Origin: Arsukibacterium ikkense
GTDB lineage: Bacteria > Pseudomonadota > Gammaproteobacteria > Enterobacterales > Alteromonadaceae
Assembly (NCBI RefSeq): GCF_000987775.1
Contig: NZ_LAHO01000019.1
Span: 21,057-85,056, forward strand
DNA length: 64,000 nucleotides
Direction of reading: 5' to 3'
Both the position numbers and the translations under genes were made by a program. Shown here piece after piece: positions 42,138 to 50,702 of this stretch (position 1 is its first letter; every line of letters starts with the position of its first letter). A model generated the notes under the pieces. It did no database searches and was not told the DNA's origin. It was given only the letters and a program-made list of their open reading frames with translations.

Positions 42138-43148
42138 TCAACTTTCGCTGGCAGCACTTGCGCCTCGCAGACGCTGAATTAAACTTTGACTAAGTTTAAC
42201 CACGTTAATTCGCTGTTGTTCCGCCAGTGGTAAAGGCCGAAGCTGTTGCATCGCCATATTGCCAAGCCGCGCCACCAGTAAACCAGCAATCACCCCCTGA
42301 CCGGCCCGGGCTGATAATTTTGCCGTTAGCTCACTACTCATTACATCAGATGCCATATCCAAAGCCAGCTCGCTGCCGCCTGCCCACAGTATTGCCGCCA
42401 ATGCTCGTTTTAGCATCACCAGGCTGCGTAACTGGCCCACAGGCGCACCATATAGTACTGCCAACTGACGCACCATCCTGCTGCTGCGCCAGACCACCAT
42501 CAGCATATCAATCAGTGCAAAGGGAATCACTGCCACCGCCAGGCTGGTATCGGTGCCAGCCCGCCAGACAATAGCTTTTGCCTGAGTATCAAGCGGCGCC
42601 AATACCAACTTATCCAGCAACTGTAGCTTTTCCAGATCGCTGTGCTGCGGTTGCGCCGCACTTTGCCACTGCTTTACATTTAACTGCGCCGCCGGGCTGT
42701 CGGGTAATTGCTGCATAATATCTAAACATAAAGCATCGGCTTCGCCATACTGCACACTTTGGGCGATACGTTCGGCACTGCGCTGCCAATGCCTGTTTTG
42801 CTGCAGCCGCCGCCACAGCCGCCACTCACGCCAACATAACCAAAAAAATACAGCAAACAGCGCTGCGCTAAACAGGCTGAATAAGCTGCCCTTAAACCAG
42901 CTGACCTGCCAGCTGGCAAGCAGGGCATCAAGCCATTGCCAGCCAGCAAGTAGCAGCAGGCTGAGCAAAGCCAGCCAGATAAGCTTGCTAAATAAAGCGG
43001 GTTGCTCTGGCAGCACCGTCGCAGTAACCTCAGTAGCTTGCTGCCAATCAGCCGTAGCAAATTCAGCCCGGGCTTTCAGCGGCGGTTTTACTGGCTCTGC
43101 ACTGTCCTCAGTAATGTCAAAAACCTGGGCGGGCTTTAACGGCTTCAT
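42138..43148 (-). CDS. ycjF: YcjF family inner-membrane protein
   Basis: The 336-residue protein belongs to the YcjF/TIGR01620 family. A cytosolic N-terminus is followed by two adjacent membrane helices (LFSKLIWLALLSLLLLAGWQWL and GSLFSLFSAALFAVFFWLCW). Further hydrophobic segments lie in the C-terminal half (ALIDMLMVVWRSSRMVRQLAVLYG). The family is linked to the phage-shock/envelope-stress regulon, but its function is unknown. Its start overlaps the ycjX stop by 4 bases (ATGA). In E. coli, ycjX-ycjF adjoin tyrR; here mgl and phhAB are inserted. Confidence 0.9.
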   Translation of the reverse strand: MKPLKPAQVFDITEDSAEPVKPPLKARAEFATADWQQATEVTATVLPEQPALFSKLIWLALLSLLLLAGWQWLDALLASWQVSWFKGSLFSLFSAALFAVFFWLCWREWRLWRRLQQNRHWQRSAERIAQSVQYGEADALCLDIMQQLPDSPAAQLNVKQWQSAAQPQHSDLEKLQLLDKLVLAPLDTQAKAIVWRAGTDTSLAVAVIPFALIDMLMVVWRSSRMVRQLAVLYGAPVGQLRSLVMLKRALAAILWAGGSELALDMASDVMSSELTAKLSARAGQGVIAGLLVARLGNMAMQQLRPLPLAEQQRINVVKLSQSLIQRLRGASAASES

Positions 43149-44530
43149 CGTAGTTTGTCTCCCAGCAAAAACTGTAAAGCATGATCCATCCGGATATGTG
43201 GCAAATTGGCATTTACGGCGACAGCCAACGGTAATAACGATGGGAAACTAAACTGATGTTTAGCAAAGACAGTCGCATCTGGTACCTCTGCAGGCACGTC
43301 ACCAGGGAACAGACTGATCCGCTGACCCGTGGCACTATCTGTACCGCTAATGCAAACCTGTTTCGCCCCCCGTTGCTCCACAAAACCAGACTGACTGGCA
43401 CTTAGTGCAGCCAACGCCATAGCTTCGGTTTGCGCCAGCTGATAGGTGGTTTGTTTTAGTGGCTGGCGCAACAAATCCTGCAATAGTAAGGTTAATGCCT
43501 GATGCTGTTCAGGGGTAACATGATCAGCCTTACTGGCGGCAAACAATACTTTGCTGATCTGTGGCTTAAACAAGCGGCGCAACATACTCGACGGCCCATA
43601 CTGAAAACTTTGCATAATCAGTTGCAACGCCTGACTTAGTTCCGCGGTGGCAGCCGCCCCGGCATTCAGTGCACTTAAACAATCTACCAGCACTACCTGG
43701 CGATCTAACTGAGAGAAATGCTGCTTATAAAAAGGTTTAACCACATAATCACGATAACTCTGATAGTGGCTGTTTAATTTTTGCAGCAATGGGCTAGGCT
43801 GTGCCACTTGTTCAGGCAGTAAAGGGAGCAGCTGCAGCATGGGGGCACCTGCCAGCTCACCCGGCACCAATAACCGCCCCGGCTGATTTAAGTAAGTACC
43901 GGCAGTAACACTAAATTGCTGTAATAACTGCTTATAAGCGTCAGTCAGTGTTTTCAGCTGGTTTTCACTGGCATCGGTCATGTCAGTTGCGCTTAGCAGT
44001 TTTTTAAACTCTGCTGCCAGGGCCTGACGGTGCGGGGTGGCGAATAACTGCCAGCTAAACTGACACCACTGCGCATAATCCAGTTGCAGTAATGGTAAAT
44101 CGAGCAGCCATTCACCCGGATAATCAACAATATCCAGCTCCAGCTCACTGTGCGATTGCAAATGAGACCGCAGCCCCTGGCCAGCTTTATAACGTAGCGT
44201 AAGACTAAGCTGACTCCAGCCGGTGGTAGAGGGAGGCCACTGCGGCGGCTGCTGCTGTAAAAAGCTGACATTATGCTCATACGGAAAGCGCGGAATAGTT
44301 AGTGCCTGTTCGGCAGCCAGCCGGCCACCGAGATAGCGCCCTTGCTGCACCACAGCAAAAAACGGCAAATTTTGCGCGCAGTCTCCCTGAGTCAGCTGAT
44401 GTACCAAGGACGTAATAAAAGCCGTCTTACCCGCACCGCTTAAACCGGTCACACCCAACCGGACATGCCGGTCAAGGGCGCGATGGCGAATTTGACGACT
44501 TTGATGTTGCAGCTTATCCAGCCAGGTCAT
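43145..44530 (-). CDS. ycjX: YcjX family P-loop ATPase
   Basis: The 461-residue DUF463/YcjX-type nucleoside-triphosphatase has the Walker A GVTGLSGAGKTAFITSLVHQL near residue 27. ELDIVDYPGEWLLDLPLL includes a switch-like Asp, and VVLVDCLSALNAGAAAT and VLFAASKADHVTPEQH are GTPase-like guanine-specificity segments. It is a conserved companion of psp genes, with a dynamin-like or GTPase role suggested but not proven. ACGGAG precedes the ATG. It lies between pspC (10 bases) and ycjF in the psp-direction run. Confidence 0.93.
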   Translation of the reverse strand: MTWLDKLQHQSRQIRHRALDRHVRLGVTGLSGAGKTAFITSLVHQLTQGDCAQNLPFFAVVQQGRYLGGRLAAEQALTIPRFPYEHNVSFLQQQPPQWPPSTTGWSQLSLTLRYKAGQGLRSHLQSHSELELDIVDYPGEWLLDLPLLQLDYAQWCQFSWQLFATPHRQALAAEFKKLLSATDMTDASENQLKTLTDAYKQLLQQFSVTAGTYLNQPGRLLVPGELAGAPMLQLLPLLPEQVAQPSPLLQKLNSHYQSYRDYVVKPFYKQHFSQLDRQVVLVDCLSALNAGAAATAELSQALQLIMQSFQYGPSSMLRRLFKPQISKVLFAASKADHVTPEQHQALTLLLQDLLRQPLKQTTYQLAQTEAMALAALSASQSGFVEQRGAKQVCISGTDSATGQRISLFPGDVPAEVPDATVFAKHQFSFPSLLPLAVAVNANLPHIRMDHALQFLLGDKLR

Positions 44531-44540
44531 ATAGCTCCGT

Positions 44541-44954
44541 TTATAAGTTATTAAATTCCCGGTTCAACTGAAAGCGGCTGGAGGTAACATGGCGCTCCAT
44601 ATCCTGTAACCGTAACTCCAGACTATTATAGCGATGTGCCAGATGTTGCAAGGCTTGTTTAGGTGGCTCGCCCCGCTGCCATACCCGGGTTTTCACTTCC
44701 ACAGTCGGCTCTTCTGCCATGCCCGCACCTTGTTTAGGGCGGCTGGCTGCTACCACCGATTTTTTCTCCAGTACCATCCAGCCGGCAATATACAATGCCG
44801 GTACAAACCAACCAACACCCAGAAATACGGCCGATACCGCCACCAGCCGCACCAGCCAGGTTTCCCAACCAAAGTAGTCTGCCACCCCGGCGCAAACCCC
44901 AGCCAGCTTACCGTTTATGTCGTCCCGCAGTAACTCGCGTTTTGGCTTAGTCAT
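44541..44954 (-). CDS. pspC: Phage-shock protein PspC
   Basis: PspC is an inner-membrane sensor that, with PspB, relieves PspA inhibition of PspF under membrane stress. The 137-residue protein has the PspC domain core DDINGKLAGVCAGVADYFGWETWLVRL, then a membrane helix region (VSAVFLGVGWFVPALYIAGW). The cytosolic or periplasmic tail (RYNSLELRLQDMERHVTSS) is a likely coiled coil. The start is the ATG at 44954, which overlaps the pspB stop by 8 bases. An upstream extension to 44984 lies inside pspB. Confidence 0.94.
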   Translation of the reverse strand: MTKPKRELLRDDINGKLAGVCAGVADYFGWETWLVRLVAVSAVFLGVGWFVPALYIAGWMVLEKKSVVAASRPKQGAGMAEEPTVEVKTRVWQRGEPPKQALQHLAHRYNSLELRLQDMERHVTSSRFQLNREFNNL

Positions 44955-45183
44955 GCTGGCTTCTCCATTTCGGGCTTTCAGCATCTAAAATAGCTTCCAG
45001 GGTGTTAATGCGTTCAGCCATTTTCTCTGCCCGTTGCGCCAGACTATTCAACTGCTGTAACTCAACGTCAGTTAAACCCTGCTGCATTTTGCCTTTACTG
45101 CGATAATGCATAATGACCCATAAGGGTGCCACAAAAATCATAAACAGGATCAGTGGCACAAAAATCAACTCATGAATATCCAT
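44947..45183 (-). CDS. pspB: Phage-shock protein PspB
   Basis: The 78-residue protein begins MDIHELIFVPLILFMIFVAPLWVIMHY, a single N-terminal membrane helix. A basic segment (RSKGKMQQGLTDVELQQL) and a leucine-zipper-like coiled coil (LNSLAQRAEKMAERINTLEAIL) follow. This matches PspB, the partner of PspC. It is 25 bases after pspA and overlaps pspC by 8 bases. Confidence 0.93.
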   Translation of the reverse strand: MDIHELIFVPLILFMIFVAPLWVIMHYRSKGKMQQGLTDVELQQLNSLAQRAEKMAERINTLEAILDAESPKWRSQHD

Positions 45184-45208
45184 TTAGCTACTCCTGCAAC
45201 GCCTGAAC

Positions 45209-45886
45209 TCAGGCGTCTCCTTTGCTGGTTTGTTTGGTCACTTTGGCTTTTAACGCTGCCAGTTCATTGTCGATTTTATCTTGCGCAGCTAATTCTGCAA
45301 ACTCGTCTTTCAGCGTTTTCTTGCCTAAGTCATAAGACTCTACCTGTGCTTCGAGCGAATCAATTTTCTGCTCGTAACGTTCAAACTTATACATTGCATC
45401 ATTGATCCGGTTACTATCCAGCGATTTCTTTATTTCCAGCCGATTTTCCACCGTCGTGCGGCGCATCAGCATCGACTTCTGCCGGGCCTTGGCATCAGCC
45501 AGCTTTTCCTGCAGTTGCGACACCTCATCCTGTAACTTGCTGATATGCTCATCCAGCGCGGCAATATCCCGCAGTAAGGTATCGGCCTGCTCAGCGGCCT
45601 TTTGCTTTTCTATTAATGCTGCCCGGGCCAGGTCATCGCGGTCCTTACTCAGTGCCAGCTCGGCTTTGGCCTGCCAGTCATCCGCCTCACCCTGCAACCG
45701 GTTAACCACCCGCTGCAACTCTTTTTTCTCGGCAATGGTTTTGGCGGAAGATGAACGCACTTCAACCAGCGTATCTTCCATTTCCTGAATAATCAGCCGG
45801 ACCATTTTTTCCGGATCTTCCGCTTTGTCCAGCAACGAGTTGATGTTTGAGTTCACAATGTCTGAAAAGCGTGAAAAAATACCCAT
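45209..45886 (-). CDS. pspA: Phage-shock protein PspA
   Basis: PspA is a peripheral membrane coiled-coil protein (ESCRT-III-like). It binds stressed membranes and, when free, inhibits PspF. The 225-residue protein opens MGIFSRFSDIVNSNINSLLDKAEDPEKMVRLIIQEME, with the family's amphipathic first helix. Long heptad-rich stretches (KELQRVVNRLQGEADDWQAKAELAL) follow. CAGAGG lies before the ATG. A sigma-54-like promoter and an IHF site lie in the divergent gap to pspF, as in E. coli. Confidence 0.96.
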   Translation of the reverse strand: MGIFSRFSDIVNSNINSLLDKAEDPEKMVRLIIQEMEDTLVEVRSSSAKTIAEKKELQRVVNRLQGEADDWQAKAELALSKDRDDLARAALIEKQKAAEQADTLLRDIAALDEHISKLQDEVSQLQEKLADAKARQKSMLMRRTTVENRLEIKKSLDSNRINDAMYKFERYEQKIDSLEAQVESYDLGKKTLKDEFAELAAQDKIDNELAALKAKVTKQTSKGDA

Positions 45887-45929
45887 CTTGGTTACCTCTG
45901 TCTGTTGATGTGTTTACGCTATTGCTTAT

Positions 45930-45945
45930 TCAGTTTTCTTGCCAA
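45930..45945 (-). promoter_or_regulatory. Sigma-54-like promoter of pspA
   Basis: On the minus strand TTGGCAAGAAAACTGA resembles the -24/-12 consensus YTGGCACGrNNNTTGC at 13 of 16 positions. The -24 GG is intact but the -12 GC reads GA. The predicted transcript start would leave a leader of about 30 bases before the pspA ATG. Confidence 0.6.
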
Positions 45946-45960
45946 CTTTGCAAAATGCAA

Positions 45961-45973
45961 TAATTTATTGATA
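45961..45973 (-). promoter_or_regulatory. IHF site in the pspA-pspF gap
   Basis: On the minus strand TATCAATAAATTA fits the IHF consensus WATCAANNNNTTR exactly. It lies between the sigma-54-like promoter and pspF, where bending would bring bound PspF to the promoter, as known for E. coli psp. Confidence 0.65.
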
Positions 45974-46068
45974 TTAAATGATATTATTTATTTTCAACAA
46001 AAGCTTTAGCTCCTGCCACTTATGAAATACACTACTTATTAGCCAAATTAACTACTTTGTAGCTGCCA

Positions 46069-47160
46069 ATGAATAGAAAATACCAGCAAGACAACCTGAT
46101 TGGCCAGGCCAATAGTTTTTTAAATGTACTGGACCAGGTGTCGCAATTGGCGCCGCTGGATAAACCGGTACTGATTATCGGCGAGCGCGGCACCGGTAAA
46201 GAGCTGATAGCTGCGCGGCTGCACTTTCTGTCACAGCGCTGGGATCAGCAATACTTAACGCTGAACTGTGCCGCCTTAAATGAAAACCTGCTGGAAAGCG
46301 AACTATTCGGCCATGAAGCCGGGGCTTTTACCGGCGCCGGCAAACGCCACGAAGGCCGGTTTGAACGCGCAAACGGCGGCACTTTGTTTTTGGACGAGCT
46401 GGCCAATACCCCGGCACTGGTGCAGGAAAAACTGCTGCGCGTTATAGAATATGGTGAATTTGAACGGGTCGGTGGCAGCCGGCCAGTGCGGGTCGATGTC
46501 AGGCTGGTCTGTGCCACCAACGAAGATTTGCCCAGTATGGCTGACAACGGCGAATTCCGGGCTGACTTGCTCGACCGGCTGGCATTTGATGTAATTACCC
46601 TGCCGCCAATGCGTGAACGGCGGGAAGACATTCTGATCCTGGCGGAGCATTTTGCCATGAATATGGCCAGGGAACTGGGTTTTGAGCTGTTCAGTGGTTT
46701 TAGCGAAAAAGCCACAAACACCCTGCTCGACTACCATTGGCCCGGTAATGTCCGCGAACTGAAAAACGTGGTTGAACGCAGCGTCTATCGCACCAACAAC
46801 CCTTATGTGCCTGTCCATCACATTCAGCTTAACCCTTTTGAATCAGCCTTTCGTCCCACCCAACGCATTAAAACCCGAATATCTGCAGCCAAAGTGGCTG
46901 AACCACTGGCAACAACGGCAATTCCTGTTGATAATACGGAGATTGCCTCAGCCAGCAGGGCAGACAATGCTGGTATGGATTTTGGTAATGGTGTTGACTT
47001 TAAAACGCTGTCGCAGGATTTTGAAGTGAAGCTGATTAAAGATGCCCTTAGTGCCAGCCAGTATAACCAGAAAAAAACCGCAGAGTTACTGAACCTGACC
47101 TATCATCAGTTACGTGGCTATATGAAAAAGTATCAATTGCTGGAAAGCCAGCAGGGATGA
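46069..47160 (+). CDS. pspF: Psp operon activator PspF
   Basis: PspF is a sigma-54 activator with no receiver domain that is held in check by PspA. The 363-residue protein starts almost directly with the AAA+ domain. Walker A is IGERGTGKELIAARLH. The sigma-54 loop is GAFTGA (85-90), intact. Walker B is GGTLFLDELANT, followed by an arginine-finger region (REDIL). A Fis-type helix-turn-helix (NQKKTAELLNLTYHQLRGYMKK) closes it. It is divergent from pspA, and its stop overlaps the sapA start by 4 bases, so the sap genes are translationally coupled to it. Confidence 0.95.
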   Translation: MNRKYQQDNLIGQANSFLNVLDQVSQLAPLDKPVLIIGERGTGKELIAARLHFLSQRWDQQYLTLNCAALNENLLESELFGHEAGAFTGAGKRHEGRFERANGGTLFLDELANTPALVQEKLLRVIEYGEFERVGGSRPVRVDVRLVCATNEDLPSMADNGEFRADLLDRLAFDVITLPPMRERREDILILAEHFAMNMARELGFELFSGFSEKATNTLLDYHWPGNVRELKNVVERSVYRTNNPYVPVHHIQLNPFESAFRPTQRIKTRISAAKVAEPLATTAIPVDNTEIASASRADNAGMDFGNGVDFKTLSQDFEVKLIKDALSASQYNQKKTAELLNLTYHQLRGYMKKYQLLESQQG

Positions 47161-48794
47161 ATTTGTTCACTCGACATTGTGGTTCCTCTATAAACAGCGC
47201 GGCCTTAATCTGTGCTTGCTTATGGTTGTGTGGCTGCCAGCCACAGATGCCTGAAACGGTACGCAGCGGCCTGGTCTATTGCTCTGAAGGTTCGCCCGAG
47301 AGTTTTAACCCTCAGTTGGTGACCTCTGGCACGACTATTGACATTATCAGCCAGCAGCTTTACGACCGGTTAGTCGATATAGACCCTGATACCGGTAGTA
47401 TTGTTGCCGGTTTAGCCAGTTCCTGGCAGGTCAGCGCTGACGGTACTCACTATCAGTTTACCTTGCGTGATAAGGTTAGCTTTCATAGTAGTAGTTACTT
47501 TACGCCCAGTCGCCCCTTTACGGCTGAGGATGTGGCCTTTACCTTTAACCGCATTACCGATCCGCTGCATCCCTTTCACCTGCAAGGCGGTGGGATTTAT
47601 CCGTATTTTCAAAGTGTCGACTGGGCAAGCCTGGTCAAGCAGGTACAAGCGGTCGATGACCATACAGTCGTATTTAAACTGCAACGACCTGACAGTTCGT
47701 TCTTATCCAATCTGACCACGGATTTTGCCGCTATTCTGTCAGCAGAATATGGTGCTCAGCTGTTAAGTCAGGGCCAGCCTGGTCAGATTGATCGTTTACC
47801 GATTGGCACCGGGCCCTTTCGGTTTCGTGAATACCAGAAGGATATTTTAGTCAGGCTGTATCGCAACAATAACTATTGGCGCGGCAATACGCAACCTGAG
47901 CAACTGGTGTTTGATATAGTACCGAATAATGCCAGACGGATGGCAAAGTTGTTCACCCATGAGTGCGATATTGTTTCTTACCCACGCGTCGCCGAATTAG
48001 AGCTTATCGCCAAACGTGACGATGTTACGGTGCAGGAAAGCACCAGTATGAATGTCGGTTTCTGGGCGTTTAACACCCAAAAGCCTCCTTTTGATCAGCT
48101 GGCAGTGCGCCAGGCGCTGGGGATGGCGATTAACCGCGCCGCCATTATGCAGGCGGTGTATTATGGCCATGCTACTCCTGCCTACGGTATCTTGCCGCCA
48201 ACGTCCTGGGCCTATAACGAGGGTTTGCCAGCTCCGGTGTATTCACCTGCCAGAGCCCGTGCTTTACTGGCCGAAGCGGGCTATCCTAATGGCTTTTCGA
48301 TGGATATCTGGGCCATGCCGGTGCAGCGCCTTTACAACCCTAACGCCTTAAAAATGGCTGAGCTAATGCAAGCCGATTTAGCCCAAATTGGTATCAAAGC
48401 CAATATCGTTTCGTATGAATGGAACAGCTTCCGGCAAAAGCTGGGTAATTATGAACATGATTCGGTATTGATTGGCTGGGCGGCAGACAACCCGGATCCA
48501 GATAACTTTTTCCGGCCGCTGCTTAGCTGTGCCGCCCGCGACAGTGGCAGCAACCGGGCAAACTGGTGCGATCCGGCCTTTGATGAGATTATCAGCAACG
48601 CCCTGCTAACCGCTGACCAGCAACAACGCCGGGCGCTGTATCTCAGCGCCCAGCAATATTTACATCAGCAGCAACCGTTGGTTGCCATTGCTCACTCTCA
48701 GCGCTTTCAGGCCATTAGCAGTTCTGTCAGTGGCGTTAATATTAACCCTTATGGCGGCATTGCTCTGCAGCAAGCCAGAAGGGTGACACCATGA
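47157..48794 (+). CDS. sapA: Peptide ABC transporter substrate-binding lipoprotein SapA
   Basis: SapA is the binding component of the Sap (sensitivity to antimicrobial peptides) transporter. The 545-residue protein has a leader ending in the lipobox-like LWLCGC and a family 5 solute-binding domain (CSEGSPESFNPQLVTSGTT, LYDRLVDIDPDTGSIVAGLASSW, IGTGPFRFREYQKD, IGWAADNPDPDNFF). It is probably lipid-anchored in the periplasm. The start overlaps pspF, and the stop overlaps sapB by 4 bases (ATGA). Confidence 0.92.
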   Translation: MNLFTRHCGSSINSAALICACLWLCGCQPQMPETVRSGLVYCSEGSPESFNPQLVTSGTTIDIISQQLYDRLVDIDPDTGSIVAGLASSWQVSADGTHYQFTLRDKVSFHSSSYFTPSRPFTAEDVAFTFNRITDPLHPFHLQGGGIYPYFQSVDWASLVKQVQAVDDHTVVFKLQRPDSSFLSNLTTDFAAILSAEYGAQLLSQGQPGQIDRLPIGTGPFRFREYQKDILVRLYRNNNYWRGNTQPEQLVFDIVPNNARRMAKLFTHECDIVSYPRVAELELIAKRDDVTVQESTSMNVGFWAFNTQKPPFDQLAVRQALGMAINRAAIMQAVYYGHATPAYGILPPTSWAYNEGLPAPVYSPARARALLAEAGYPNGFSMDIWAMPVQRLYNPNALKMAELMQADLAQIGIKANIVSYEWNSFRQKLGNYEHDSVLIGWAADNPDPDNFFRPLLSCAARDSGSNRANWCDPAFDEIISNALLTADQQQRRALYLSAQQYLHQQQPLVAIAHSQRFQAISSSVSGVNINPYGGIALQQARRVTP

Positions 48795-49807
48795 CCCGTT
48801 ATTTATTCCGCCGTTTGTTTCTGATGGCATTTGTGTTCCTGGCATTGAGTCTGCTGGCCTTTAGCCTGAGTTATTTATTCCCCGGCGATATCGTGCAAAA
48901 TATCAGTGGCCTGCGCCAGATAGATGAAGCACAGCGCCAGCAACTGGTCAGTTACTACCAGCTTGAACACAATGTGCTGGCGCAATATCTGGCGTTCTTG
49001 CAGCGCATTGCGCACGGCGACTGGGGCTTGTCTTTTGCAAGTCAGCAACCGTTGCTGCAGGAAATTAAGCTGCTGTTACCGGCGACACTGGAGCTGGCCG
49101 CCTATGCACTTTTGTTATCCTTTATCGTTGGCATTCCGCTGGGAATCATCGCCGCCTTTAAACCGCACAACCTTATAGGGAAATCCATCTCGGCGCTGGC
49201 GCTGGTAGGCTATTCGCTTCCCATATTCTGGTGGGGCTTGCTATTAATTATGTTATTTTCATTGGCGCTGGGCTGGCTGCCATCAGCCGGAAGGATCGGT
49301 GTATTATATGAAATACCTCATCACAGTGGTTTTATCCTGTATGACATTCTGCAAGCTGACGTAAAGTACCGAATTGAAGCTTTGCACAATGCCTTACAAC
49401 ATTTGTTGTTGCCAACGGTAGTATTGGCTACCTTCCCGACCACAGTGATGATCCGCTTTGTGCGTGACGCTATGCTAAATGTCTGGGAACAAAATTACAT
49501 TAAAACCGCCAGAGCCAAAGGTTTAAGCCGCGGCCAGGTGCTGTATCGTCACGGTTTACGAAATGCTTTATTACCGGTTATCCGCCAAATCGGCCTGCAG
49601 TTTAGTACCTTGATCACTCTGGCAATGCTGACCGAAGTGATTTTTTCCTGGCCTGGCATTGGTCGCTGGCTGATTGATAGCATTTACCAACGCAATTATC
49701 CCGCTATTCAGGCAGGTTTATTAGTAATCTCAACCCTGGTTATCGCGGTAAATATGCTGACCGAAATTTTGCATGCGTTGTTTAATCCATTAGCAAGGCG
49801 AGGCTAA
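48791..49807 (+). CDS. sapB: Peptide ABC transporter permease SapB
   Basis: The 338-residue permease has about six membrane helices of the BPD_transp_1 type. The N-terminus is MTRYLFRRLFLMAFVFLALSLLAF, and the cytosolic EAA-loop segment is YIKTARAKGLSRGQVLYRHGLRNALLP. The last helix region contains LITLAMLTEVIFSWPGIG. With SapC it forms the channel. It is coupled upstream to sapA by ATGA, and sapC follows after one base. Confidence 0.94.
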   Translation: MTRYLFRRLFLMAFVFLALSLLAFSLSYLFPGDIVQNISGLRQIDEAQRQQLVSYYQLEHNVLAQYLAFLQRIAHGDWGLSFASQQPLLQEIKLLLPATLELAAYALLLSFIVGIPLGIIAAFKPHNLIGKSISALALVGYSLPIFWWGLLLIMLFSLALGWLPSAGRIGVLYEIPHHSGFILYDILQADVKYRIEALHNALQHLLLPTVVLATFPTTVMIRFVRDAMLNVWEQNYIKTARAKGLSRGQVLYRHGLRNALLPVIRQIGLQFSTLITLAMLTEVIFSWPGIGRWLIDSIYQRNYPAIQAGLLVISTLVIAVNMLTEILHALFNPLARRG

Positions 49808-49808
49808 C

Positions 49809-50702
49809 ATGAGCAAATTCCGCCTGTATCTGGAAGAAAACAACCGTTCACCTGTTACCCAGCTGTGGCGCGAGTTTAAGCGGCAACACTCCGCCATGGT
49901 GGGGCTGGTGTTGTTTATCAGTTTCTTTGTTATCAGTCTGCTGGCACCTTTTATCACACCTCACGATCCTTACTTGCAGGTGGATGACTTACTGCTGCTG
50001 CCCCCCTCCTGGAGTGCTGCCGGCCTGGTACAGTATCCATTCGGCACCGACGATTTGGGCCGGGACTTATTCTCCAGACTGATTAAAGGTACCAGCTATA
50101 CCTTTGGTTTTGCCCTGCTGACAGTGGCCGGAGCCATGCTGATGGGTTTATTGCTTGGTGCACTGGCCGGCATGAGTAAAGGTGTTAAATCCAGCGTGTT
50201 TAATCATGTGCTGGATTTAGCGCTGACCATTCCGTCGCTGTTACTGGCCATCATCATTGTTGCCATTCTCGGGCCCGGTTTAATGAATACCACCTGGGCT
50301 ATTATGCTGGCGCTGCTGCCGCAATTTGTACATGGCATTCGTAATGCGATTGATGAAGAACTGCAGCAGGATTATGTCATCGCCTACCGGCTGGACGGAG
50401 CTAACGACTGGCATGTTCTGAGCAGACTAGTAATACCAAATATCTGGGAAAAGTTGACCATTATGGCAGCCATGGGCATTTCTACTGCCATTTTAGATAT
50501 TGCTGCGCTGGGCTTTCTGGGTTTTGGCGCACAGGCCCCGTTGTCAGAATGGGGCGCGATGATCAGTGATTCACTTGATCTGATTTATCTGGCACCAAGC
50601 AGCGTCGCCATTCCCGGCTTACTGATTTTTACCGCCGTGCTGTCAGTCAACCTGGTTGGCGATGGCTTAAAAACCGCAATTTTGAAAAGGCGGCAAAATT
50701 AA
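49809..50702 (+). CDS. sapC: Peptide ABC transporter permease SapC
   Basis: The 297-residue second permease has an OppC-like N-terminus (PVTQLWREFKRQHSAMVGLVLF). FGTDDLGRDLFSRLIKGTSYT follows, and a coupling-loop segment, DYVIAYRLDGANDWHVLSRLVIPN, comes before the last helices. About six membrane spans are expected. Its stop is directly followed by the sapD ATG with no gap. Confidence 0.93.
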   Translation: MSKFRLYLEENNRSPVTQLWREFKRQHSAMVGLVLFISFFVISLLAPFITPHDPYLQVDDLLLLPPSWSAAGLVQYPFGTDDLGRDLFSRLIKGTSYTFGFALLTVAGAMLMGLLLGALAGMSKGVKSSVFNHVLDLALTIPSLLLAIIIVAILGPGLMNTTWAIMLALLPQFVHGIRNAIDEELQQDYVIAYRLDGANDWHVLSRLVIPNIWEKLTIMAAMGISTAILDIAALGFLGFGAQAPLSEWGAMISDSLDLIYLAPSSVAIPGLLIFTAVLSVNLVGDGLKTAILKRRQN

